A stretch of DNA of 5,748 nt from an uncultured Collinsella sp. (GCA_902494375.1 CABUTL010000105.1:1-5748), one strand, 5' to 3'. Shown: positions 1-5,041, counted from the stretch's first letter. A program made the numbers and translations. The notes: a model not told the origin generated them from the sequence alone.

Positions 1-88
1 CCAGGTGGGCTGGCACGGCAAGGCGCCCAACGATGAACAGTTTGAGCAGGCCATGGCCGAGCTCGCAGCAGCAGGGGAGGAGCTCTAA
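1..88 (+). CDS. Transketolase N-terminal (TPP-binding) subunit, 3' end only
   Basis: The last 28 codons of a gene that starts before the window, read from position 2 and ending with TAA at 86-88. The visible peptide contains GWHGKAPNDEQFEQAM, which matches the end of the stand-alone transketolase N-terminal subunit, where a conserved G-H-G-x-x-P stretch precedes the final helix. That subunit carries most of the thiamine-diphosphate cofactor site and pairs with the C-terminal subunit encoded immediately downstream to make an active two-carbon (ketol) transferase of the pentose phosphate pathway. The stop codon shares one base with the next start (TAATG), so the two subunits are very probably translationally coupled and made in equal amounts. 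The identification rests on a short tail plus the neighbouring gene. Confidence 0.88.
   Translation, partial: QVGWHGKAPNDEQFEQAMAELAAAGEEL
74..82 (+). promoter_or_regulatory. Ribosome binding site of the transketolase C-terminal subunit
   Basis: GGGGAGGAG lies inside the last codons of the upstream subunit and ends five bases before the ATG at 88. It is a strong Shine-Dalgarno match and supports the start that overlaps the upstream stop by one base. Confidence 0.8.
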
Positions 89-1026
89 TGGCAGACGTCA
101 AGAAAGTCGCCACGCGCGTTAGCTATGGCGAGGCGCTTGTCGAGCTGGGCAATGAACGCGATGACTTTGTGGTTCTCGATGCCGACCTGGCCGCCGCCAC
201 GCAGACCGGTAAGTTTAAGGCTGCGCACCCTGAGCGCTTCTACGACGCCGGCATTGCCGAGAGCAACTTGATGGGGCTCGCCGCCGGCATTGCGACCACG
301 GGCCACGTCGCCTTTGCGAGCACCTTTGCCATGTTCGCCGCTGGCCGCGCGTACGAGCAAGTGCGTAATTCCATCGGCTATCCGCACCTCAACGTCAAAA
401 TCGGCGCCACGCATGCGGGTATCTCGGTCGGTGAAGACGGCGCCACGCATCAGTGCTGCGAGGACATCGCGCTCATGCGCACAATCCCGGGTATGACGGT
501 GATCGTTCCCGCCGATGACATCGAGGCTCGCGCTTGCGTGCGCGCCGCCTATGAGTTTGAGGGACCGGTCTACATGCGCTTCGGCCGCCTGGCAACACCG
601 GTCATCAACGATCGCGAGGACTATGAGTTCAAGATTGGTCGCGGCGTGGTCGTGCGCGAGGGGTCCGATGTGACCATCATCGCTTGTGGCCTCATGGTCG
701 CCGAGGCGCTTGAGGCTGCCGAGGCGCTCGCTGCCGATGGTATCGATGCCGAGGTCATCAACATGCACACGATCAAGCCGCTTGATGAGCGCCTGGTGGT
801 TGCCAGCGCCAAGAAGACTGGTCGCGTGGTCACCGCCGAGGAGCATTCGATTATCGGTGGTCTTGGCGAGGCCGTGGCCTCGGTGCTCGCGGAGCAGCAT
901 CCGGTGCCGATGCGACGCGTCGGCGTGCGCGATGTGTATGGCGAGTCCGGCCCTGCGGTCGATTTGCTGCACAAGTACGGTTTGGACGCCGACGGCATCG
1001 AAGCTGCGGTTAGGTCCGTGTTGTAA
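88..1026 (+). CDS. Transketolase C-terminal subunit (pyrimidine-binding plus C-terminal domains)
   Basis: A 312-residue protein, the normal length for the second half of a split transketolase. Together with the N-terminal subunit it moves two-carbon units between ketose and aldose phosphates in the cytoplasm, using thiamine diphosphate. Residues 5-165 form the pyrimidine-binding domain. GIAESNLMGLAAG at 55-67 contains Glu58, equivalent to the glutamate that activates the cofactor, and the HAGISVGEDGATHQ stretch at 109-122 holds conserved active-site residues. Residues 185-305 are the C-terminal transketolase domain, with EEHSIIGGLGEAV near 250-262. The start at 88 overlaps the upstream TAA by one base and has a strong ribosome binding site. 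The downstream EIIA gene begins 12 bases after the stop, so this is one operon. DXS and the E1-beta subunits of 2-oxoacid dehydrogenases share the fold, but the G-H-G-x-x-P tail of the partner and the small size favour transketolase. Confidence 0.93.
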   Translation: MADVKKVATRVSYGEALVELGNERDDFVVLDADLAAATQTGKFKAAHPERFYDAGIAESNLMGLAAGIATTGHVAFASTFAMFAAGRAYEQVRNSIGYPHLNVKIGATHAGISVGEDGATHQCCEDIALMRTIPGMTVIVPADDIEARACVRAAYEFEGPVYMRFGRLATPVINDREDYEFKIGRGVVVREGSDVTIIACGLMVAEALEAAEALAADGIDAEVINMHTIKPLDERLVVASAKKTGRVVTAEEHSIIGGLGEAVASVLAEQHPVPMRRVGVRDVYGESGPAVDLLHKYGLDADGIEAAVRSVL

Positions 1027-1037
1027 GGAAGGTTTCC

Positions 1038-1490
1038 ATGGGATTTGTATCTGCCAACCAAGTGACGATCGGGTATACCGCCGCCTCGCGCGAGGACGCT
1101 CTGCATTATTTGTCCGAGCAGGCCATCGAGCTCGGCTTTGCCGATGACGCATCTGCCGTAGAGGCTGCCTTTATTGCTCGCGAGAACGAGGCCGAGACCG
1201 GCCTCGTCGCCGGTTTTGCCGTTCCGCATGCCAAAAGCGACGCAATCCACACGCCGGGCGTTGCCGTGCTTAAACTGGCCGAGCCCGTTGAATGGCCGAG
1301 CTTCGATGGGGTGCCCGTCGATGTTGCGCTCGCGCTGTACGTGCCCGCCGGCGAGGCTGGAACCACGCACCTGCGTCTGCTCTCCAAGGCTGCCGTGATG
1401 CTGATGGACGCCGGCTTCCGTGACAAGGTGCGCGCGAGCACCGATCCCGTTGAGATTGCGGAGCTCATCAATAGCGGACTCGAAGACTAG
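1038..1490 (+). CDS. PTS enzyme IIA, fructose/mannitol family
   Basis: A 150-residue cytoplasmic phosphocarrier of the PTS_EIIA_2 (fructose/mannitol/nitrogen) family. It accepts phosphate from HPr on a histidine and passes it to a sugar-specific IIB component. The phosphorylated residue is almost certainly His64 in GFAVPHAKSDAI (59-70); the second conserved histidine, His111 in AGTTHLRLL (107-115), lies where the family keeps its catalytic partner. One EIIA domain fills the whole protein, with no IIB or IIC fusion. Translation starts at ATG 1038 behind AAGGAAGG (1025-1032), which overlaps the stop of the transketolase gene. It is the last gene of the operon and is followed by a terminator hairpin. 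IIB and IIC are not in the window and are presumably upstream. Linkage to transketolase suggests a pentose, pentitol or ketose substrate, but the sugar cannot be read from the sequence. A regulatory PtsN-type role is less likely in this setting. Confidence 0.92.
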   Translation: MGFVSANQVTIGYTAASREDALHYLSEQAIELGFADDASAVEAAFIARENEAETGLVAGFAVPHAKSDAIHTPGVAVLKLAEPVEWPSFDGVPVDVALALYVPAGEAGTTHLRLLSKAAVMLMDAGFRDKVRASTDPVEIAELINSGLED

Positions 1491-1532
1491 AACGGTCATC
1501 CCGTTCAATCAATTGATCCTTCTCCAAGGAAA

Positions 1533-1569
1533 AGGGCCGCGACGCCATATAGGTGTCGCGGCCCTGTTT
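1533..1569 (+). terminator. Rho-independent terminator of the transketolase-EIIA operon
   Basis: A 13-14 bp GC-rich stem pairs 1533-1546 with 1552-1565 (one G-T wobble) around an ATATA loop. It is preceded by A-rich sequence and followed by TGTTTGCGTTT, an imperfect T-rich tail. It begins about 43 bases after the EIIA stop codon, which suits the end of the operon. Confidence 0.85.
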
Positions 1570-1570
1570 G

Positions 1571-1621
1571 CGTTTCCCCAGATAAAACCTGCCAAAATAA
1601 ACCTGTCCCTTTTTGGTAGGT
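1571..1621 (+). repeat. REP-like palindromic repeat, copy 1
   Basis: A 51-base unit that recurs in inverted orientation at 4794-4844. The first 40 bases match at 39 positions, including 34 identical in a row; the whole unit matches at 46 of 51. It folds as a hairpin: 1587-1597 (ACCTGCCAAAA) pairs with 1611-1621 (TTTTGGTAGGT, one wobble), and the 13-base loop contains ACCTGTCCCT, which partly repeats the left arm. Size, palindromic form and intergenic position just after a terminator fit a repetitive extragenic palindrome. The GGGACAG-type core resembles motifs known beside REP-associated tyrosine transposases (from memory), but no transposase gene is in the window. Confidence 0.75.
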
Positions 1622-1657
1622 CAGTTAACGCAGTCCAGGTTGAGCATATGCGAGCGA

Positions 1658-1757
1658 GCGGGCTCCGGGTGCGGTAAGGTGACGTGAAACAAGCGGGCGC
1701 TGACCTTTTGGTCGCGCCCGTGAAGTTGAACGTCAGATCGCCGCGCCCGGAGCCCGC
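1658..1757. other. 100-base imperfect palindrome with extended hairpin potential
   Basis: One long hairpin with about 37 pairs. Outer stem of 17 bp: 1658-1674 with 1741-1757 (one G-T wobble). A 5-by-5 internal loop follows, then 6 bp (TGACGT 1680-1685 with ACGTCA 1730-1735). Next come two facing G/A mismatches, 3 bp (1688-1690 with 1725-1727), a small asymmetric loop, 7 bp (CGGGCGC 1694-1700 with GCGCCCG 1714-1720), a bulged T, and 4 bp capped by a TTTT loop at 1706-1709. Neither strand has a T-run after the stem, so it is not a standard terminator. It lies between the REP-like repeat and the end of larE. It may be a structured RNA, the 3' end of the larE message, or a small non-coding mobile repeat; I do not recognise a known RNA family. 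Confidence 0.7.
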
Positions 1758-1770
1758 GCAGCGCCGAGCA

Positions 1771-1798
1771 GGTACGCCGTTTGTAAAACGGCGTAACC
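1771..1798. other. Short hairpin touching the larE stop codon
   Basis: TACGCCGTTT (1773-1782) and AAACGGCGTA (1786-1795) are perfectly complementary around a GTA triloop. GG/CC pairs extend the stem outward if one A is bulged. The outer edge reaches the last base of the larE stop codon. On the minus strand the hairpin starts at the larE stop, but no T-tract follows it. It could protect the larE 3' end or act as a weak or factor-dependent terminator. Confidence 0.6.
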
Positions 1799-2676
1799 TA
1801 AAGATTCATCTTGCCGTGGATGTAGGGGGTGACCTCGGGGGAGATGTGGTCGCCGCCCAGCTCGCGCAGCGCGGACTCGATAACGGCGGGCAGCGGGGTC
1901 TTGCCCTTGTCGTCGATGGCGGCACCGCCGAGGGCGGCAATCTTGGCAACATCTGCGGGTGAGGCCTCGATATGCATGCAGCCGCCGACCAAGCGCGCGC
2001 GAACCTGCGCCAGACCAAGATCGTGCAGGTAATCCTCGCAGGCGCGGATTAAATCGACCTTCTCGCGCGTAAGCTCCTCGCCCGTGGGAACGCGCGTGGC
2101 AAGACATGCTCCCGCCGGCAGGTTCCAAACGGGATAGCCCCATGCGCGCAGCAGCTCGCGCTCTTCGTCCTTGGTAAAGCCGACCTCCATGAGAGGGGAG
2201 CGTACGCCGAGCTCTTTTGCCGCGCGCATACCAGGGCGGTAGTCGCCGCGATCGCTTGCATTGCTGCCATCGATGACGGTGGGAAAGCCGAGCGACTTGG
2301 CGTGGTTGACGATGGCGGTAAAGCCGGCGTGCTTGCAGTGGTAGCAGCGATTGGCATCGTTACAGGCTACCTGGGGGAGCTGCAGCTGATCGACCGAAAG
2401 ATTGAGCACGGGGAGCTTAAAATGCGCCCCTTCATCAGCTTGCCCATCAACGGACTGCTCAAACGAAGTCTGTTCGGGCGTGCCGATGAGCGGCGTGGTG
2501 AGATGGACGAGGAGGGTATTGGTAGGCATGATGCGGGCGCAGACCGCGGCCAAAAAGCTGCTGTCGACACCACCGGAAAAGCCGATGGCGACGCGTCCGT
2601 ATGCCAAAAGCAGCTGTTCGAGCGCTGATAGCTTGTCTTGAAGCTCCTCTGCGGGTGCCGTGGTGTCTAAAATCAT
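1798..2676 (-). CDS. larE: LarE, ATP-dependent sacrificial sulfur transferase of nickel-pincer nucleotide synthesis
   Basis: A 292-residue PP-loop ATPase of the LarE family. LarE adenylates the carboxylates of pyridinium-3,5-biscarboxylic acid mononucleotide and inserts sulfur, a step toward the nickel-pincer cofactor of lactate racemase (LarA) and related enzymes. The ATP motif SGGVDSS is at 34-40. Typical family signatures are NRCYHCK (109-115), DGSNASDRGDYRPG (136-149) and AGACLATR (188-195), where Cys191 matches the sacrificial cysteine of the Lactobacillus enzyme. Cys111 and Cys114 form a CxxC upstream of it, giving three cysteines as in LarE proteins that bind a [4Fe-4S] cluster and can turn over catalytically. 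The start ATG (2676-2674) has AAGGAT at 2688-2683 in front of it. No larA, larB or larC lies in the window, so larE is solitary here. Other PP-loop enzymes (NAD synthetase, QueC) were considered and fit less well. Confidence 0.92.
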   Translation of the reverse strand: MILDTTAPAEELQDKLSALEQLLLAYGRVAIGFSGGVDSSFLAAVCARIMPTNTLLVHLTTPLIGTPEQTSFEQSVDGQADEGAHFKLPVLNLSVDQLQLPQVACNDANRCYHCKHAGFTAIVNHAKSLGFPTVIDGSNASDRGDYRPGMRAAKELGVRSPLMEVGFTKDEERELLRAWGYPVWNLPAGACLATRVPTGEELTREKVDLIRACEDYLHDLGLAQVRARLVGGCMHIEASPADVAKIAALGGAAIDDKGKTPLPAVIESALRELGGDHISPEVTPYIHGKMNL

Positions 2677-2849
2677 GAAACGATCCTTATCGTTGAGTAC
2701 TCGATCGAAAACTATAATCCTAATGCGTTACTTGCCATAAGACCTCTATCTATGTAACGAAAGTGCAATATGGTATATACGTTATATACAAGTTGCCAAA
2801 TGCGGTAGAGTTGCGGCAATGCGACAGCGAGAGTCGATGGGGGACCGAT
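2677..2849. promoter_or_regulatory. Divergent larE / HAD intergenic region with AT-rich promoter-like elements
   Basis: This gap is visibly more AT-rich than the genes beside it and must hold promoters for both directions. On the minus strand TATAGT (2716-2711) is a plausible -10 for larE. On the plus strand candidates are TGG-TATATA (2771-2779, extended -10 form) and TATACA (2785-2790) for the HAD gene. TATATAC occurs twice, nine bases apart (2774-2780 and 2783-2789), and GTATATAC (2773-2780) is a perfect palindrome, so a regulator could bind here. No convincing -35 is properly spaced for either gene; TTGCCA at 2732-2737 is the best-looking hexamer but has no good -10 at the right distance. 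Confidence 0.4.
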
Positions 2850-3500
2850 ATGATCAAGGCTGTTATTTTTGACATGGATGGAACACTGGTCGATACCGAG
2901 CGTTTGGGGATTAAGGCCTGGAAGGCAGGCGCTGCTGAGCTGGGGCTCGCGATTGATGATACGCTGATCCATCAGTTTATCGGCCGCACGCTGCCCGACG
3001 TCATGGACATCCTTGAGGCACATTACGGCAGCAGAGAAACCGCCGAGGCGCTCTATCATCGCCACAAGGAGATTCGCGACGAGATGGTCAAGACCGATCT
3101 GGAGCTTAAGGCCGGCGCCGCCGAGTGCATAGACGAGCTGTTGGCTGCGGGCTACCACGTGGGCCTTGCGACGTCGTCGCGCCTCGTTACGGCCGAGCGC
3201 AACCTTAAGATGGTCGGTCTCTTTGACAAGTTTGAGACGGTGACTTGCGGCGAGGACGTCGTGCATGGCAAGCCCGATCCCGAGATGTATCTGCTTGCCT
3301 GCGAGCGCGCGGGCTTTGTCCCCGAGGAATGTGCCGTGGTCGAGGATTCGCGCAACGGCTGCGTCTCGGGCATTACGGCCGGCTGTCATGTCTTTGCCGT
3401 CCCCGACATCGTGCCGCTGCCGCAGGACGTGGTGGATGGCTGCGAGGCCGTACTCGATACGTTGTTCGACCTGGCGGCGGCAGTCAAGGCCGTGCGCTAG
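2850..3500 (+). CDS. HAD-superfamily phosphatase (subfamily IA, beta-phosphoglucomutase-like)
   Basis: A 216-residue cytoplasmic hydrolase with all HAD motifs. Motif I is FDMDGTLVD at 7-15 (nucleophile Asp8, acid/base Asp10); motif II is the Thr/Ser of LATSSR (106-111); motif III is Lys141 in GKPDPEMY; motif IV is EDS at 165-167. A helical cap fills roughly residues 16-85, as in subfamily IA. Such enzymes hydrolyse small phosphate esters (sugar phosphates, phosphoglycolate) or isomerise sugar phosphates. The histidine that beta-phosphoglucomutase has soon after motif I is a glycine here (Gly20), so a phosphatase is more likely than a mutase. The chosen ATG has GGGGGA (2839-2844) five bases upstream. 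The frame stays open to an ATG at 2763, but that stretch has no visible ribosome binding site and runs through the promoter-like region. The substrate cannot be told from sequence, and the gene appears to be transcribed alone. Confidence 0.88.
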   Translation: MIKAVIFDMDGTLVDTERLGIKAWKAGAAELGLAIDDTLIHQFIGRTLPDVMDILEAHYGSRETAEALYHRHKEIRDEMVKTDLELKAGAAECIDELLAAGYHVGLATSSRLVTAERNLKMVGLFDKFETVTCGEDVVHGKPDPEMYLLACERAGFVPEECAVVEDSRNGCVSGITAGCHVFAVPDIVPLPQDVVDGCEAVLDTLFDLAAAVKAVR

Positions 3501-3538
3501 ACAGCTGCGGCGTTGAAACGAGCAATTGCCCACGTTTG

Positions 3539-3588
3539 CGCTTAAGCAAAAGGGGCCCGGCAATGGTCGGGCCCCTTTTGCTTAAGCG
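3539..3588. terminator. Bidirectional terminator between the HAD gene and lacI
   Basis: A near-perfect 23 bp stem pairs 3539-3561 with 3566-3588 around an AATG loop, with a single G-T wobble near the top. The core AAAAGGGGCCCGG / CGGGCCCCTTTT gives a GC-rich stem whose outer AAAA and TTTT serve as the U-tract in both directions. It lies 38 bases after the HAD stop and 25 bases after the lacI stop on the other strand, as expected for a shared terminator of convergent genes. Confidence 0.92.
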
Positions 3589-3613
3589 GCGACTTAGCAT
3601 ACTTGCGGGCGTG

Positions 3614-4726
3614 CTATAGATACGCGCCGAGATTGATGGCGGTGGCTTCGGTTTGGCTGCTCGCCTGGGTGCTGGCGCGCTCCAGTAGGAACGGACGCAC
3701 CAGTTCTTGGCGGTTGATATCCTCGGCGGCGGTGACTGCGGTGACAGTGCGCGCTGCAGAGCCGACGCGGATATGCTTGGTCTTTGCCGGGGCCTTGTTC
3801 TCGATTTGCTCCATCAACAGTTGGACACCCTTGCGGCCAATCTCGTAGCCCGGGGGCGCTACCGTAGTGAGCGGGACCGCGCCGCTCCATGCAAGCGGGT
3901 TGCCGTCGCAGCCGGCCACGCGGACCTGCTCGGGGACGGGGGTGCCTTTGTCGGTCAACGCCGAGATAACGCCCGAGGCCAATACATCGGTAAGGCCGAT
4001 GACAAAATCGGGGCGTTCGTCGGCGGGACGCTCGGCGATTTGGCTGCCGATACCATAGCCGTCGGCCGCCGTGTTCCACTCGCCGGCGTCAATGACTTCG
4101 GTCTTGATGTCGGGATGTAGGGCGAGCGCCTTATGAATGCCAAGGACGCGCAGGGTGAGTTGCATAAATGCTGCTCTACCCACAACGGTGATATGGCGTG
4201 CACCGCGGGCGATGGCGAGTTCGGCAATGATGCGACCCTGGGCCTCGTTGTCGGCCGCTACGTAGTAGCCGGGCCCGGAGCAATGGATGTCCAGATGGAC
4301 GATCGGCACGGGCATCTTGGTCATGGCGGGGTGCCAGTCGGGGGACGCCATGGGCTGAACCATGACGCCGGACATCTGGGTGCCCATAAAGTAGCGCAGG
4401 TAATGGTCCTCGAGAATATCGTCGTTATCGGCGTTGGCGATGAGCAGGTCGTAGCCGTGCTTGCGAGCCTCGTTGTGGGCGCCGCTGGCGATTTGGAGCG
4501 AAAAACCGTGATCGAGACGGGGGAGCACCAGGCCAAAGGACTTGGTGGCGCCGCCCGCAAGCTGACGAGCGCTTTGGTTGGGCAGGTAGCCCAGGCGATT
4601 GATGGTCTCGTTGATGAGCTTGAGGGTCTCGGGACGCAGCTTTTCGGGGTGGTTGAGCGCGTTGGAAACCGTGCCCAACGAAACTCCGGCTTCGCGCGCG
4701 ACGTCGCTGATTTTAACCTTTGCCAT
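3614..4726 (-). CDS. LacI-family transcriptional regulator
   Basis: A 370-residue regulator. The N-terminal helix-turn-helix (about residues 4-24, KISDVAREAGVSLGTVSNAL) is diagnostic of the LacI/GalR family. The hinge-helix region follows at about 47-60 (LGYLPNQSARQLAGG, with the family N-x-x-A-R-x-L pattern). Residues 65-345 are a periplasmic-binding-protein-like sensor domain, with an AGCDGNPLAWSG...PLTTV stretch typical of the C-terminal lobe. A polar tail of about 17 residues at the end looks extra to the domain. The start ATG (4726-4724) is set by the conserved HTH and an AAAGGGG ribosome binding site at 4738-4732. The frame is open far upstream, but that part is antisense to glmS. A promoter and a possible self-operator precede it. 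Such proteins usually repress sugar genes and respond to a sugar or sugar phosphate; the effector and targets are not evident, and no sugar operon adjoins it in the window. Confidence 0.93.
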   Translation of the reverse strand: MAKVKISDVAREAGVSLGTVSNALNHPEKLRPETLKLINETINRLGYLPNQSARQLAGGATKSFGLVLPRLDHGFSLQIASGAHNEARKHGYDLLIANADNDDILEDHYLRYFMGTQMSGVMVQPMASPDWHPAMTKMPVPIVHLDIHCSGPGYYVAADNEAQGRIIAELAIARGARHITVVGRAAFMQLTLRVLGIHKALALHPDIKTEVIDAGEWNTAADGYGIGSQIAERPADERPDFVIGLTDVLASGVISALTDKGTPVPEQVRVAGCDGNPLAWSGAVPLTTVAPPGYEIGRKGVQLLMEQIENKAPAKTKHIRVGSAARTVTAVTAAEDINRQELVRPFLLERASTQASSQTEATAINLGAYL

Positions 4727-4736
4727 AGCGGCCCCT

Positions 4737-4750
4737 TTGATGCGTTTCAA
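4737..4750. promoter_or_regulatory. Possible LacI-type operator before lacI
   Basis: TTGATGCGTTTCAA is a 14-base partial palindrome with TTGA/TCAA arms and a central CG, the general form of LacI-family operators. Two inner positions per half do not match. It lies between the -10 element and the start codon and touches the ribosome binding site, a suitable place for autoregulation. Confidence 0.4.
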
Positions 4751-4761
4751 GTACAAGCCAG

Positions 4762-4792
4762 ATTGTAGCATCGCCCGCCCCTGAGGTGTCAA
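4762..4792 (-). promoter_or_regulatory. Promoter of the LacI-family regulator
   Basis: On the minus strand a consensus -35 TTGACA (4792-4787) is followed after 19 bases by TACAAT (4767-4762), a near-consensus -10 that carries the extended TGC in front. The spacer is two bases longer than optimal, which the extended -10 may offset. The first two T bases of the -35 belong to the hairpin arm of the adjacent REP-like repeat. The lacI start codon is 36 bases downstream of the -10. Confidence 0.7.
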
Positions 4793-4793
4793 A

Positions 4794-4844
4794 ACCTGCC
4801 TATTAGGGACAGGTTTATTTTGGCAGGTTTTATCTGGGCAAACG
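4794..4844 (-). repeat. REP-like palindromic repeat, copy 2 (inverted)
   Basis: The inverted partner of the repeat at 1571-1621, matching it at 46 of 51 positions and perfectly over 4805-4838. Its own hairpin is AAAACCTGCC (4791-4800) with GGCAGGTTTT (4822-4831), ten perfect pairs. In copy 1 the corresponding stem keeps one wobble pair, so the right arms differ in sequence while still pairing, which suggests that the structure matters. It lies between the lacI promoter and the glmS upstream region, about 3.2 kb from copy 1. Confidence 0.75.
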
Positions 4845-4862
4845 ATGCTGTCAGGCCAAACA

Positions 4863-4891
4863 ACCACGAAGGCGCCTGCCCCCTTCGTGGT
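4863..4891. other. Hairpin upstream of glmS, terminator-like on the minus strand
   Basis: CCACGAAGG (4864-4872) pairs perfectly with CCTTCGTGG (4882-4890), and A4863 can pair with T4891, around a nine-base loop. After the stem the plus strand is G/T-rich with no T-run. The minus strand reads TTGTTTGG, which is slightly more terminator-like. It could stop leftward antisense transcription from the glmS region or be an independent element. Confidence 0.5.
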
Positions 4892-4907
4892 GGGGTGTGT
4901 GTATCGA

Positions 4908-4943
4908 GTGGTATTCAAGTTGAGATACCACTTCTGGTATATC
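4908..4943 (+). promoter_or_regulatory. Half-site cluster overlapping a candidate glmS promoter
   Basis: Three copies of one half-site alternate in orientation: TGGTAT (4909-4914), ATACCA (4925-4930) and TGGTAT (4935-4940). The first pair extends to GTGGTAT-N10-ATACCAC. The last two form ATACCACTTCTGGTAT, a perfect dyad with a four-base centre. TGG-TATATC (4935-4943) can also be read as an extended -10, so a protein on the dyad would cover it. A second possible -10, TACAAT, is at 4962-4967. Neither has a good -35. The arrangement looks like an operator for a dimeric regulator of glmS, perhaps GntR-like, but the regulator is unknown. Confidence 0.5.
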
Positions 4944-4999
4944 AGCTTGCGCCTGCGTGAGTACAATACTCGAACGTTATACGTCTCAGCGCCCCATGT

Positions 5000-5022
5000 G
5001 CGTGGACGTTTTGCAGTCACGC
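5000..5022 (+). other. Small hairpin in the glmS leader
   Basis: GCGTG-G-AC (5000-5007) pairs with GTCACGC (5016-5022), with one bulged G and a GTTTTGCA loop. It ends five bases before the ribosome binding site AAGGGA (5028-5033). It may influence leader stability or translation, but it is short enough to be chance. Confidence 0.35.
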
Positions 5023-5041
5023 GGACGAAGGGATTTATCCT

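Noticed and set aside
85..1152. Long minus-strand open frame antisense to the transketolase gene
   Set aside because: The plus strand encodes a clear transketolase with intact motifs. The antisense frame has no recognisable domain and is typical of GC-rich codon bias.
1658..1757. Signal recognition particle RNA or another known small RNA
   Set aside because: The length is similar to small SRP RNA, but the conserved apical loop and GGAAGGAAGCA-type motif are missing. No other known family fitted from memory.
2712..3563. Minus-strand open frame antisense to the HAD gene
   Set aside because: The HAD motifs are intact on the plus strand, and the antisense frame runs into the terminator hairpin, so it is a shadow.
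1571..4844. Composite transposon with the repeats as terminal inverted repeats
   Set aside because: There is no transposase gene between the repeats, the enclosed genes are ordinary chromosomal ones, and each repeat is itself a palindrome, which fits REP-like elements better.
4920..4967. Simple sigma-70 promoter TTGAGA (4920-4925) with TACAAT (4962-4967) for glmS
   Set aside because: The spacing is about 36 bases, far too long, so the two hexamers cannot form one promoter.
4972..5041. glmS ribozyme/riboswitch in the glmS leader
   Set aside because: The leader after the likely promoters is only about 70-100 bases, shorter than the ribozyme core, and apart from a short AGCGCC match near 4988 the conserved pieces are not visible.
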